From Herpetosiphon geysericola (lineage in GTDB: Bacteria > Chloroflexota > Chloroflexia > Chloroflexales > Herpetosiphonaceae), in NCBI RefSeq assembly GCF_001306135.1, contig NZ_LGKP01000007.1, positions 62,001-126,000 on the forward strand: DNA of 64,000 bases, given 5' to 3'. Below the pieces are notes generated by a model. That model was not told where the DNA came from. It worked only from the letters and a program-made list of their open reading frames with translations, and did not search any database. Position 1 is the stretch's first letter. Each line of letters starts with the position of its first letter. This document shows positions 15,280 through 24,793 of the stretch, piece after piece. The translations under genes and the position numbers were made by a program.

Positions 15280-18045
15280 ATGCCATTAAATGAGCATTTA
15301 CAACGGGCTTTAGCTGGAGCCGATCTCGGCCAAGCCTACGAAGCTGCCAAGGTCGAAGAGCATCTGTACAAATGGTGGGAATCGGCGGGCTATTTCAAGC
15401 CAACCGAGGCCAATGGCAAAGACCCATTTGTGATTGCGATTCCGCCGCCCAACGTGACTGGCGTGCTGCACACTGGCCACGGCTTGACCAACACCATCGA
15501 GGATATTTTGACCCGCTGGCATCGCATGCTCGGCCAACCAACCTTGTGGGTTCCTGGCACCGACCACGCAGGCATTGCCACTCAAAACGTGGTTGAAAAG
15601 CAATTGGCGAAGCTTGGCAAAACCCGTCACGACCTTGGCCGCGAGGATTTCCTCGATGCAGTCTGGGAATGGAAGGGCCGTTCGCACTCGACAATTACCA
15701 GCCAAATTCGCCGCCTTGGTTCGTCGGTCGATTGGCAGCGCGAACGCTTTACCCTCGACGAAGGCTTGTCGCAAGCAGTCGTTGTGGCCTTCAAGCGCTT
15801 GTACGACGATGGCTTGATCTATCGCGGCACACGCTTGGTCAACTGGTGTCCCCGCTGTCTCTCTGCAATCTCGGATCTCGAAGTGGTCTATCGCGATGAG
15901 CAGGAGCAAGGCAATTTGTGGCATATTCGCTATAAAGTTGCCAGCGATTTGAACGATACCGAATGGCGCATCAGCGAAGGCGATCAATCGATTACGATTG
16001 CTACAACCCGCCCAGAAACTTTGCTCGCCGACGTGGCAGTAGCCGTGCATCCCGACGATGAGCGCTACGCCGATTTGGTGGGCAAATTTGTGGTGCTGCC
16101 AGCCTTGGGCCGCCAGATTCCCATTATTGCCGACACGTATGTCGAGCGCGAGTTTGGCACTGGGGCACTCAAAATTACCCCAGGCCACGATCCAAACGAC
16201 TATATCGTTGGCCAACGCCATAGCTTGCCAATTCTCAACATGCTCAATCTTGATGCAACGATCAATGCTGAAGGTGGCAGCTACGCTGGCCTCGACCGCT
16301 TTGAGGCACGCAAGCGCTTGGTCGCCGATTTGAGCGAAACTGGCAATTTGGTTGAAACCAAGCCTCACTTGATGAAGATTGGCCGCTGCGAGCGCTGCGA
16401 TACCATCGTCGAGCCGTTAATCAGCACCCAGTGGTTTGTTAAAACGCAACCCTTGGCCGAGCCTGCAATCGCCGCCGTGCGCGAAGGCCGCACCAAAATC
16501 GTGCCCGAACGCTTCAACAAAATCTATTTCCATTGGATGGAAAACATTCAGGATTGGTGTATTAGCCGCCAACTCTGGTGGGGCCATCGGATTCCGGTGT
16601 GGTACGGCCCCGATAACCAGATGTTTGTCGAGTTGAATGCTGCTGATGCCATGGCTGCCGCGACTGCACACTATGGCCAAGTTGTTGACCTGCGCCAAGA
16701 CGAAGATGTGCTTGATACATGGTTCTCATCGGGCTTGTGGCCGTTCAGCATTTTGGGCTGGCCCGACGTTGAAAATCCCGATTTCAAGCAATTTTACCCA
16801 AACACGTTGCTCGAAACTGGCTACGATATTCTGTTTTTCTGGGTCGCGCGCATGATGATGTTGGGCCTGTATCTCACGGGTAAAGAGCCATTCGAATGGG
16901 TCTATTTGCATGGGTTGGTGCGCGATGAGCATGGCCGCAAAATGTCGAAATCATTGGGCAATCAGGTCGATCCGCTCGATTTGATTGATCAATATGGCAC
17001 TGATGCGCTGCGCTTTACCTTCGCCACCTCATCAACGCCAGGCCAAGATTTTGCCTTGCAACCAACTCGTTTGGATTCAGCGCGTTCATTCGCTAACAAA
17101 ATTTGGAATGCAACCCGCTTTGTGATTTCGAAGTTGGGCGATTTGCCACGCACTGCTGCGAGCAAAATAAGCGCCGAGAGCTTGAACGCTGAAGCCTACA
17201 CCGTGGCTGACCGCTGGATTCTCTCGCGGTTCAATCGCTTGGCTGGCGATGTTGAGCGCTTGATGAATAGTTTCAATTTGGGCGAAGCTGGCCGCCAAAT
17301 CCAAACCTTCTTCTGGGATGAATTTGCCGATTGGTACATTGAAACTGCCAAAATTCAAATTGATACTGGCGACGAGCAGCAGCAATTGCGCACTCGCCAA
17401 ACGCTTTACAGCGTTTTAGAAGGCACCTTGCGCTTGCTGCACCCATTTATGCCGTTTGTCAGCGAGGCCGCTTGGCAAAAACTCAATAACAGCGAGCAAA
17501 CCACGCCCAGCCCAGCTGCCTTGATTATCGCCGAGTATCCGTTGATCGATGCAGCCATGCTCAACGAGCAAGCAGAACGCGATTGGGAATTGGTTCAAAA
17601 CATCATTCGCGGCGTGCGCAACGTGCGTACCGAAACCGGCGTGGAAGCAGTCAAATGGATCGAAGCCTTGATTGCTGGTGGCTCTGCAAGCGCCATGCTC
17701 AATCAACAAACTGCAATCATCAGCCGTTTGGCGCGGATCGCTCCCGATAAATTAATCATCAGCGAAAGCTTGGGCGAACGCCCAGAGCAAGCCACCACCT
17801 TGGTGATTTCGCCAGCAGAGGTGGTCTTGCCATTGGCTGGCATGGTCGATTTGGCCGCCGAACGCGAACGGCTCAACAAGGAGCTTGAACGAGTTGAGGC
17901 CGATGTTGAGCGCCGCCGCCGCAAGCTTTCTAACGAAAACTTTGTAGCCAAAGCCAAGCCCGAAGTTGTGCAAAAAGAGCGTGAAGCCTTGGCCGCCCAA
18001 GAGCTAGCCGCCACAACCTTACGCGAACGCTTGGCGAGTTTCTAA
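15280..18045 (+). CDS. valS: valyl-tRNA synthetase
   Basis: A 921-residue class I synthetase that charges tRNA-Val. The HIGH signature is PPPNVTGVLHTGH (residues 55-67) and KMSKS is exact in GRKMSKSLGN (about 554-558). The editing (CP1) domain lies between, with TTRPETLLADVAVAVHP. The C-terminus is a coiled coil rich in Glu, Arg and Leu (LNKELERVEADVERRRRKL), typical of ValRS tRNA-binding arms. Length fits the family. GAGG lies 9 bases before the start. Expression depends on the upstream valine T-box and passes through the DUF3105 gene. Confidence 0.97.
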   Translation: MPLNEHLQRALAGADLGQAYEAAKVEEHLYKWWESAGYFKPTEANGKDPFVIAIPPPNVTGVLHTGHGLTNTIEDILTRWHRMLGQPTLWVPGTDHAGIATQNVVEKQLAKLGKTRHDLGREDFLDAVWEWKGRSHSTITSQIRRLGSSVDWQRERFTLDEGLSQAVVVAFKRLYDDGLIYRGTRLVNWCPRCLSAISDLEVVYRDEQEQGNLWHIRYKVASDLNDTEWRISEGDQSITIATTRPETLLADVAVAVHPDDERYADLVGKFVVLPALGRQIPIIADTYVEREFGTGALKITPGHDPNDYIVGQRHSLPILNMLNLDATINAEGGSYAGLDRFEARKRLVADLSETGNLVETKPHLMKIGRCERCDTIVEPLISTQWFVKTQPLAEPAIAAVREGRTKIVPERFNKIYFHWMENIQDWCISRQLWWGHRIPVWYGPDNQMFVELNAADAMAAATAHYGQVVDLRQDEDVLDTWFSSGLWPFSILGWPDVENPDFKQFYPNTLLETGYDILFFWVARMMMLGLYLTGKEPFEWVYLHGLVRDEHGRKMSKSLGNQVDPLDLIDQYGTDALRFTFATSSTPGQDFALQPTRLDSARSFANKIWNATRFVISKLGDLPRTAASKISAESLNAEAYTVADRWILSRFNRLAGDVERLMNSFNLGEAGRQIQTFFWDEFADWYIETAKIQIDTGDEQQQLRTRQTLYSVLEGTLRLLHPFMPFVSEAAWQKLNNSEQTTPSPAALIIAEYPLIDAAMLNEQAERDWELVQNIIRGVRNVRTETGVEAVKWIEALIAGGSASAMLNQQTAIISRLARIAPDKLIISESLGERPEQATTLVISPAEVVLPLAGMVDLAAERERLNKELERVEADVERRRRKLSNENFVAKAKPEVVQKEREALAAQELAATTLRERLASF

Positions 18046-18062
18046 ACGAGGGGTCGGGGTTC

Positions 18063-18104
18063 AGGGGCTGGGGATCGGTTCGTCCGTCCAGCCCCATTCG
18101 TTTT
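18063..18104 (+). terminator. possible terminator after valS
   Basis: GGGGCTGG (18063-18070) and CCAGCCCC (18087-18094) form an 8-bp GC-rich stem with a 16-base loop, followed by ATTCGTTTTG. The loop is large and the T-run imperfect, so efficiency is uncertain. Confidence 0.4.
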
Positions 18105-18305
18105 GATCCACGAAGAGCACGAAGAGCACGAAGAACATAAAGCATAGAGCGCACAAAGGTTTATTTTTCGCCACGAATTGCACGAATTGCACGAATACGT
18201 ATTGTTTGCCACAGATTTTTGTGATGTTGTTTCTCTAAAAACTCATCATTCATCCTTTGGTTTAGCCACTAGCCCCATCAGCCCGCTCTTCTCTGTAAAG
18301 TATAA
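18105..18305. repeat. GAAGAGCAC / CACGAATTG repeat words
   Basis: Tandem 9-mers GAAGAGCAC and CACGAATTG with CATAAAGCATAGAG-type words fill the space between valS and the convergent ATPase gene. The same words recur at 28140, 32504, 34243 and 55750. No gene is seen. Confidence 0.7.
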
Positions 18306-18309
18306 ATGC

Positions 18310-19893
18310 CTATTTCTTTTTATAGCGATCAAGGGCTTGTTTTAGGATCGCAACCAACTGGAGTGCATTGGCTAAAATCGTATCAAACGTAGGTTGTTGA
18401 TAGCTTTGAAGCTCATTGCTTAGCTGCTGTAGCAATGCTGTGAGATCATCACAATCAGCATGAATTGGGTCATTGGATGGAGCATGATCCTTAAGCTCTT
18501 TAGCGATCCGCTCAACTAATCCTAGCGCCTCGCCTACCTCGCGCCTCGTAAAATTAGCAATATGGTCATGATTGAGTGGATTAATAATGGTTGATTTGTA
18601 GAGGGTTACTTTTTGTATGAGGGTGCGATCTTGAATATAGCGCTGATCGGCACTAATCGCTTGCCAGAAATCTTCTAGTTTATCGGTATCGTAACGCACC
18701 GGGACTGAATATTTTTTGGCAAACTTTTTGAGCAGTTCTTCAAAACCTGAACGTAAATATACGCCTGCGGCCTTATAATCGTTTTGGGCAAAATATTCAT
18801 TCGCTCGATCAAGATAGGGCTTACTTTGAATATTCAGCGGTTGTTCATGATCATTATGGACTGAATGATAAAGTTCTATAGTTTGCCAATCAGCATTATT
18901 ATCAGTATTTTTAGGTATCTCAAATACATTTTTTAGTATTTCAAACCATGCTTTATCGTAGGTTAAACAAATGATTTGATAATCTTGATAAAAATATTCT
19001 TTGAGAATCCCAATAATTGGCAAACGATTAGCCATATCAAAACCAATTAGTACATCATCTAAAACCAACAAGTTAAGTTCTGTAGTTAAAACGGTTTTTT
19101 TAAGGCCAGCAAAATATACAGCTAATGCAATTGCCGAAAGTTTAGCCTCATTGAGGAATTCATGATAATTATTTATCAATTTATTACGATAACGAATTTT
19201 TAAATCAATTTCCTTACCAAATATCTCTTTTTTTTGTGGATCAAAATCTAATCCAGTATGAGTAAACTCTAAAGTAATCGGATATTTAAAGTGTTTTTCA
19301 AGGATCTCTTCAGCCATTGGTCGGATCAATTCAATATAATTTCGCAAAAGTTCGCTAAAATTATAAAGTTTTGATCTATAGGCTGTTCTTATAGAAGGTT
19401 TACTTTCTTCAATAGTAGTCCATAGTTCTTTAATTGATATTTTTTCAACTGGATCAACTACAACCCCTAGAATATCAATTATCAAATCAAACAAGTTTAT
19501 CGCTTTACCTCGTTCTTTGGACAAATAATAGACCCGTAGAAGTTCTTTATAATCCAAGAAACGACTGCTAGTGAAGTAGCGGTTGAGTTGATGAGCATTA
19601 TTCGGCTGACTAAATGCTGTCCATTCATAGCGTTGAATATAACTTGGATTAGCTTGATCAACTAATTCAAGCTTGATATAACCATCGTTGCTTTGGCTAA
19701 AAATATTTATGTGATCATTAAATTGGTGTTGATTCGCATTCAGCATATAGTAAAGCGCATGATACAGCGACGATTTGCCGCTGCCATTTTCACCATACAC
19801 TAGAAAATGTTTACCATTAGTGTCAAAGTTATATTCTCCATAGAAAGCACGAAAATTCTTGAGTGCAATATGATTGACTCGTAGATTTTGCAT
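18310..19893 (-). CDS. SMC/RecF-like AAA ATPase, candidate defence component
   Basis: A 527-residue ATPase. Walker A is GENGSGKSS (residues 34-42), preceded by LKNFRAFYG, the usual RecF/SMC N-terminal strand pair. Walker B is LLVLDDVLIGFD near 277-285. The C-terminal half is helical with a charged segment (NEYFAQNDYKAAGVYLRSGF). The frame extends to 19926, but GAGGGA precedes ATG 19893. The middle of the gene is visibly richer in A and T than its neighbours (many Asn, Lys, Ile codons ending in A/T), suggesting horizontal origin. It is the last of three minus-strand genes with the methylase and the PLD helicase. Overcoming-lysis ATPases of this kind often accompany nucleases in phage defence; that role is inferred. 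Confidence 0.65.
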   Translation of the reverse strand: MQNLRVNHIALKNFRAFYGEYNFDTNGKHFLVYGENGSGKSSLYHALYYMLNANQHQFNDHINIFSQSNDGYIKLELVDQANPSYIQRYEWTAFSQPNNAHQLNRYFTSSRFLDYKELLRVYYLSKERGKAINLFDLIIDILGVVVDPVEKISIKELWTTIEESKPSIRTAYRSKLYNFSELLRNYIELIRPMAEEILEKHFKYPITLEFTHTGLDFDPQKKEIFGKEIDLKIRYRNKLINNYHEFLNEAKLSAIALAVYFAGLKKTVLTTELNLLVLDDVLIGFDMANRLPIIGILKEYFYQDYQIICLTYDKAWFEILKNVFEIPKNTDNNADWQTIELYHSVHNDHEQPLNIQSKPYLDRANEYFAQNDYKAAGVYLRSGFEELLKKFAKKYSVPVRYDTDKLEDFWQAISADQRYIQDRTLIQKVTLYKSTIINPLNHDHIANFTRREVGEALGLVERIAKELKDHAPSNDPIHADCDDLTALLQQLSNELQSYQQPTFDTILANALQLVAILKQALDRYKKK

Positions 19894-20002
19894 ATGTTCC
19901 CTCAATAATGCCATAATTAAGCTCAATGATACATTCGGCTATTGGTGTTTGTTTCAACCTATCTCCGATAGCCCAAAACCTAGCGTGTACTTCGCTAGTA
20001 TC

Positions 20003-23000
20003 CTAATCGCGTCCATCAATCATCTTTACCTCAGGTAGAGTATGTAACACTTGTAAACTTCGCCGCACTGGATGCTCCAAAGCGTATAATTGTTGATACT
20101 TAGTTCGGACTATTTCGATATTCATATCAGTGTAGGACAAGTCGCTCGTCAATAATGGATTAATAAATTCTATATTCGCCGCGTGCATAACTTCAGGCAA
20201 ATACAGTTCGTAAACGATGCCGTTGATCAGTTGCTCAAAGTAGGCTAACATATAGTGTTCTTGAGCGCTGGCTTGTTGATTAGCCCCTAGCCATTGGCTC
20301 AGGTATAGTACATATTCAACTAAACACTGAATCAAGGCTTGTACTGCTAGCTCAGCCTTAGGAATTGGGAATGTTTTCATAAAGATCGAGCTAGGTTCAT
20401 AAAATTCATTTTGTAGTTTTGCTAGTAACTGGGTATATAGCCACATGACAACACTAGAATTAAGAATCGCTAATAAATATTTAGACGCATTGGGAATGAT
20501 AAATGCTTTTTGGTTGGTATAGAAGCCTGTTTCATCCCAAGCAAAATCATTACGTTTAGCAATATTAGGATAGATAATCTTTGGCTGCTCAAATTCTTGC
20601 CAATAGGCACAAGAGCGCAGTTCCCAATAGTATTTCCCTTGATCGCTCCGTTTAATCAAGTCAGCTCGCATTGGTTGCATAAATGCAAAAATTGCTGGAT
20701 AGGTTTTGGCAAATGTGGCCTCTGCTTTGGCAAGCTCAAGCCCCGACCAAGGATGCTTCATATTTTCCGATGACGGAATTTTGATCAAATATTGTTCGGC
20801 AAAATTCACATTCCAACGCTTAACATCGCGGCCCCGCAAAAATGGCTTGATAATTGAAGCCGAAGCAGGATCTTCAGCAATTAAGCGCTCTTTGGTGACA
20901 CGATCAATCACAAAAGCTTCGTTTAAACCAGTTTTAATCCCATAGTAAATTGTATGGTTCGGCAATTTGCCCAACGGTGTGCCAGCGGCGCGCAGTTTAT
21001 TCAGCAAAGCAACATTATCGGCCTGCTCCAAGCGCCAACCCTCGCTGGCTAAGTTGGTTTGGGGCATGCTGAAGGTTTCATGTTGCAGCACGCGCTCAAA
21101 TTCGCTCAACGGCGTTTTGATCTCCCAATTTAAGGCCTTAAAGCTATGCTCGACGCTTGGCTTGGCTTTTTGAGTAATGATAATGCTTGGGTAGGCAATT
21201 GCGGTAAAAATATCTGCATCGCCAAAATCGAGCAATTGCTGCATGCTAGTTTGGCTAGCGAGCAATTGGCGCAATTTCGCGCCATAGCCAGCGCGAAAAT
21301 ATTTATTCGAAACGATATAACACAGAAACCCGCCGGGCTTGAGCAACTGCACCGCGCGCTCGAAAAAGTAGACATACAAATCGGCGGTGCCAACATAGCT
21401 GGTGTAGAGCTGTTGCAAGCGCGGTTTATGGCGCTTAAACTTCTCTTGGCGCACATAGGGCGGGTTGCCCAGCACCACATCAAAGCCTTGGTCGCGGCCA
21501 AACATCCATTCTGGGTTGAAAAAGCCAGCAACGTTGTTTTGGTTGTAGGGGTCCCAACCGGCCAAGGTTGCAGCAGTATCAGCGCCAACGCCATCACGCT
21601 GCAACTGTTCGCGCATTGCTAGGCGCAAGATCTTATCGTCATCGCGATATTTTTGCTTGGTTTTGGGCGTTTTGGCGCTAAAGTGGCGGCGGCGCACCTC
21701 TTCTAGTTCCTGTTCTAGCTCGCTAATTCGCTCCGAGCGCAAGCCAATTTGCTCATTGGCAACATCGAGCAAACTATTGGCGGCCACAAAACGGGTTTCC
21801 AAGTTGGGCAACAAGCGCACGCCACGGTTGGGGCGGCTATCGTCGATCCGTTGGTCGACCAAGAGCGCAATATAGCAGCGCAATTTAGCAATTTGCACCG
21901 CAATTGGCTGAATATCGACCCCATAAATCCCATGTTCAATCAAATACAATTTGCGCCCATAATCCAAATCGTTGCGTTCGAAGGCATCCTGAATATCGTT
22001 CAGCGCCTGATCGCGCACATCGGGGTCGTCGATCTGACGGGCTTTGGCTTGTTGGCGCTGCTTCCATTTTTCATTGCGTGGGTCGAGCTTACCCAGCAAA
22101 TTGACCAAGCGGCTGAGCACGCCCATGGGAAAAGCGCCCGAGCCACAGGCTGGGTCGAGAATTGCCAAGCGATCGATTGCGCCAATTAAGCGCGCAGCTT
22201 CCGGCGTTTGCTCAAATGCTGTATTGGCCTGCTCATCGCTCAACAAACGCTGCAAATAGGCCTCGCTGGCAGGATTCGCCCCCAGCTCCTGCTGAAAATA
22301 GCCAATCAACGCCTGATCGACCATATATTGCACCACATTGCGCGGCGTATAGAACGAACCAGTTTGCTTGCGGGCAGTATCGCCAGTTTCCGGATTATAG
22401 GCTGCCAGCAAATTCTCAAACACCTTGCCAAGCAACTCCGGGTCGAGCGCCACTTCCTCTTCAATCGGCGTATTTTCAGCAATCGTAAATTTATAACTGC
22501 TGAGAATATCGATCAAGCCGCGCACGCTGTAGCGTTTATTTTTCGTGCCATAGGCTTGGTTAAGATCAGCCGCTTGCGGCTCCGCCCAAAACAAATGGTC
22601 GGGCACATACAACGGATTATCGGCGCGGTCGGAGAAGCCATCAACGCGCTCGACATTGCCCTGATCGTTCTTTTTATCGAGGCATTCAAACAAACCGCCA
22701 TTCAGAAACGGCACATCGGCCAACAGCGCGATCAACTGATTGGGGTCGGCCAACAAATGTTGATAACGATAAAGACTGGTAATGTTGAAATGCTGCTTCT
22801 CCTTGCGAAACTCACGTTTATCCATCTCCTGATTGAGCGTCGCAAAGAACAGATTTTGCAACACAGCCTTATAATAGCGGCTTGGATCGCTGCCAACCAA
22901 CAAGCGATCGATTGTCGTGCGTTCGAACAATTTGGCCGAAACGAGGCCACGTTCGCGCAAAAACCAAACAAAAATCAAGCGCGTCAGCAAGCGAATCACC

Positions 23001-23848
23001 GCCATCGAATGCAGCTTATCGCGCCGATCATCCTGCTGGTTGGGGTTTTCGTGGTCTAGCTCAATCTCATAGAGCGTATCTTCGGGAAATTTAACCTGTT
23101 TGACCGCCCAAAAATACCAATCGCTAATTTCGCGAAAAAAGCGCTGATTGAGCGCTTCGCTATCGAGCACCCGTTGCCAAGCCTTATTCAACTCGACGAA
23201 ATTGCGCACAACACTGGCGCGCACAATCGCATCCAAGCTCAAATCGTACAAAATTTCAAGGTGGGCGCGGTGAGGTGCAGCCAGCAAAATATCTTTAATC
23301 AAAGTTACTTTGCCAAGCGTATCGCGGCTTTGGTCGCGCAGATTGAGGCGGCGCTGAATAATCGAGATCGTCAACAACCCGCCATACTCAAACAGCACCA
23401 AGACGGGCATGGCAAAGGCTTGATTGATGGAGCGGGTTGCGTCGGCCAACTGCGAGCGCGAGTAGGCTGCTTGCTTCAAGCGCACCACCAGCACCAAATA
23501 CGATTCGATAATTGCCTTATCGAAGACCTGGCCACTATCAAACATACCCAGTTGAGCGTTAGCGCGAATCTCGCTATCGGTCAGCTGAAAAACCACATCA
23601 ACCGCCAGCCAATCCTGCCAGAGCGCCTTGGCCTCATTAAATGGCGTTGACTGATTCTGCAAAAACAGCTGCTCAAAGCTGGCCTTGGTTGGTGGGCTGA
23701 TGGCAACCCGGCGTTGGCTCTGATAGCCAAGGCTTGCCAAAAGCGTGGCTGCATCGCCAGCCAAATCGTGCTTGCCAAAGGCTGCCAAGGCTGCGGCAAT
23801 CCGCTGTTTGGCTTCAACAACATATTTTTTTGCGCTGCTATCAGTCAT
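20003..23848 (-). CDS. Eco57I-type adenine DNA methylase / restriction-modification protein
   Basis: A 1281-residue protein. The central methyltransferase domain has motif X/target-recognition lead-in GSFYTPRNVVQYMVDQ (about 500-516), motif I LAILDPACGSGAF (about 563-575) and motif IV NPPYVRQEKF (about 794), the N6-adenine signature. It is followed by the Eco57I-family text LLKPGGFLCYIVSNKYFRAG. The C-terminal part (PFLRGRDVKRW onward) matches TaqI-like specificity domains. The N-terminal 450 residues are helical and I could not identify a PD-(D/E)XK nuclease there by eye, so cleavage may instead be supplied by the PLD helicase encoded upstream. SAM-dependent methylation of a specific site is expected. 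Confidence 0.85.
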   Translation of the reverse strand: MTDSSAKKYVVEAKQRIAAALAAFGKHDLAGDAATLLASLGYQSQRRVAISPPTKASFEQLFLQNQSTPFNEAKALWQDWLAVDVVFQLTDSEIRANAQLGMFDSGQVFDKAIIESYLVLVVRLKQAAYSRSQLADATRSINQAFAMPVLVLFEYGGLLTISIIQRRLNLRDQSRDTLGKVTLIKDILLAAPHRAHLEILYDLSLDAIVRASVVRNFVELNKAWQRVLDSEALNQRFFREISDWYFWAVKQVKFPEDTLYEIELDHENPNQQDDRRDKLHSMAVIRLLTRLIFVWFLRERGLVSAKLFERTTIDRLLVGSDPSRYYKAVLQNLFFATLNQEMDKREFRKEKQHFNITSLYRYQHLLADPNQLIALLADVPFLNGGLFECLDKKNDQGNVERVDGFSDRADNPLYVPDHLFWAEPQAADLNQAYGTKNKRYSVRGLIDILSSYKFTIAENTPIEEEVALDPELLGKVFENLLAAYNPETGDTARKQTGSFYTPRNVVQYMVDQALIGYFQQELGANPASEAYLQRLLSDEQANTAFEQTPEAARLIGAIDRLAILDPACGSGAFPMGVLSRLVNLLGKLDPRNEKWKQRQQAKARQIDDPDVRDQALNDIQDAFERNDLDYGRKLYLIEHGIYGVDIQPIAVQIAKLRCYIALLVDQRIDDSRPNRGVRLLPNLETRFVAANSLLDVANEQIGLRSERISELEQELEEVRRRHFSAKTPKTKQKYRDDDKILRLAMREQLQRDGVGADTAATLAGWDPYNQNNVAGFFNPEWMFGRDQGFDVVLGNPPYVRQEKFKRHKPRLQQLYTSYVGTADLYVYFFERAVQLLKPGGFLCYIVSNKYFRAGYGAKLRQLLASQTSMQQLLDFGDADIFTAIAYPSIIITQKAKPSVEHSFKALNWEIKTPLSEFERVLQHETFSMPQTNLASEGWRLEQADNVALLNKLRAAGTPLGKLPNHTIYYGIKTGLNEAFVIDRVTKERLIAEDPASASIIKPFLRGRDVKRWNVNFAEQYLIKIPSSENMKHPWSGLELAKAEATFAKTYPAIFAFMQPMRADLIKRSDQGKYYWELRSCAYWQEFEQPKIIYPNIAKRNDFAWDETGFYTNQKAFIIPNASKYLLAILNSSVVMWLYTQLLAKLQNEFYEPSSIFMKTFPIPKAELAVQALIQCLVEYVLYLSQWLGANQQASAQEHYMLAYFEQLINGIVYELYLPEVMHAANIEFINPLLTSDLSYTDMNIEIVRTKYQQLYALEHPVRRSLQVLHTLPEVKMIDGRD

Positions 23849-24074
23849 GGGTTTGGCACCTTCTGCTACACCTGGTGCTCAGCTTGGAGCAACTCGCTGA
23901 GGATCAACACACACATACAGGTTTAGTGTCCATTGTCGATGATTGTGGCAGCGCTGTCAAAACCAAAAACAATACAGAACAAGGATGGAGGATGAAGGAT
24001 GAATTATGAAGCTAAAGCCAGAAGGCAAAAGGATGAGGGATGAATTATGAGGGATGAAGCCCATAGCCCCTAGC
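23849..24074. repeat. intergenic words left of the MITE array
   Basis: After about 90 bp of unique sequence upstream of the methylase, the region becomes GGATGAA/GAGGGAT and CAGAAGGCAAAAGG words, the reverse complement of the TTCATCC and TTCTGCC arrays elsewhere. No gene is seen. Confidence 0.6.
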
Positions 24075-24297
24075 TATATTGGTTCATTGCGTTGGCAACC
24101 AGCGGATTACCGCAATCCACCCCCATCGAGGGTCGGTTTTCGCTGTCCACCACGCATCCGCAGGGTCATCAATGGATGCGTGGTGGACGCGTCGTGCCCT
24201 TGAGGGGGTGCAGGGGGATTAAAGCCCCCTGCGTTTCCCGCTGGCGGGACGGAAGGGTGGAAAAGAACGATGGTGGTTAATGTGATAAACCAGTACA
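24075..24297. mobile_element. MITE-like element, copy A
   Basis: A 223-bp element bounded by diverged terminal inverted repeats (TATATTGGTTCATT on the left, ATAAACCAGTACA on the right, against TGTACTGGTTCATC in the best copy). It contains two strong hairpins: GCAGGGGG/CCCCCTGC, and TCCCGC/GCGGGA. It has no coding capacity of its own; short open frames inside it are chance. Confidence 0.75.
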
Positions 24298-24306
24298 CCT
24301 ACCCCC

Positions 24307-24530
24307 TGTAATGGTTCATTAGGGTATCAATCGTGGCATTCCCGCACCCCAGCCACTTCTATCGATCGGTTTTCACTGCGCACCACGCATCCGCAGGTTG
24401 ATCAATGGATGCCGTTTGGTCGCGGATTGTCCTTGAGGGGGTGCAGGGGGATTAAAGCCCCCTGCGTTTCCCGCTGGCGGGACGGAAGGGTGGAAAAGAA
24501 CGATGGTGGTTAACGTGATGAACCATTACA
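24307..24530. mobile_element. MITE-like element, copy B
   Basis: A 224-bp element with matching ends TGTAATGGTTCAT and ATGAACCATTACA. It is separated from copy A and copy C by the same 9-bp spacer CCTACCCCC, so B and C look like a tandem duplication of a 233-bp unit. Confidence 0.8.
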
Positions 24531-24539
24531 CCTACCCCC

Positions 24540-24754
24540 TGTAATGGTTCATTAGGGTATCAATCGTGGCATTCCCGCACCCCAGCCACTTCTATCGATC
24601 GGTTTTCACTGCGCACCACGCATCCGCAGGTTGATCAATGGATGCCGTTTGGTCGCGGATTGTCCTTGAGGGGGTGCAGGGGGATTAAAGCCCCCTGCGT
24701 TTCCCGCTGGCGGGACGGAAGGGTGGAAAAGAACGATGGTGGTAATGTGATGAA
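24540..24754. mobile_element. MITE-like element, copy C (3' truncated)
   Basis: Almost identical to copy B but lost its right terminus: after GTAATGTGATGAA it passes directly into the word GCCCATAGCCCCTAGC, which also borders copy A on its left. The array is thus bracketed by a direct repeat of about 22 bp (24054-24074 and about 24750-24771). Confidence 0.7.
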
Positions 24755-24793
24755 GCCCATAGCCCCTAGCCTATCCATATTAATCCCCACCTG

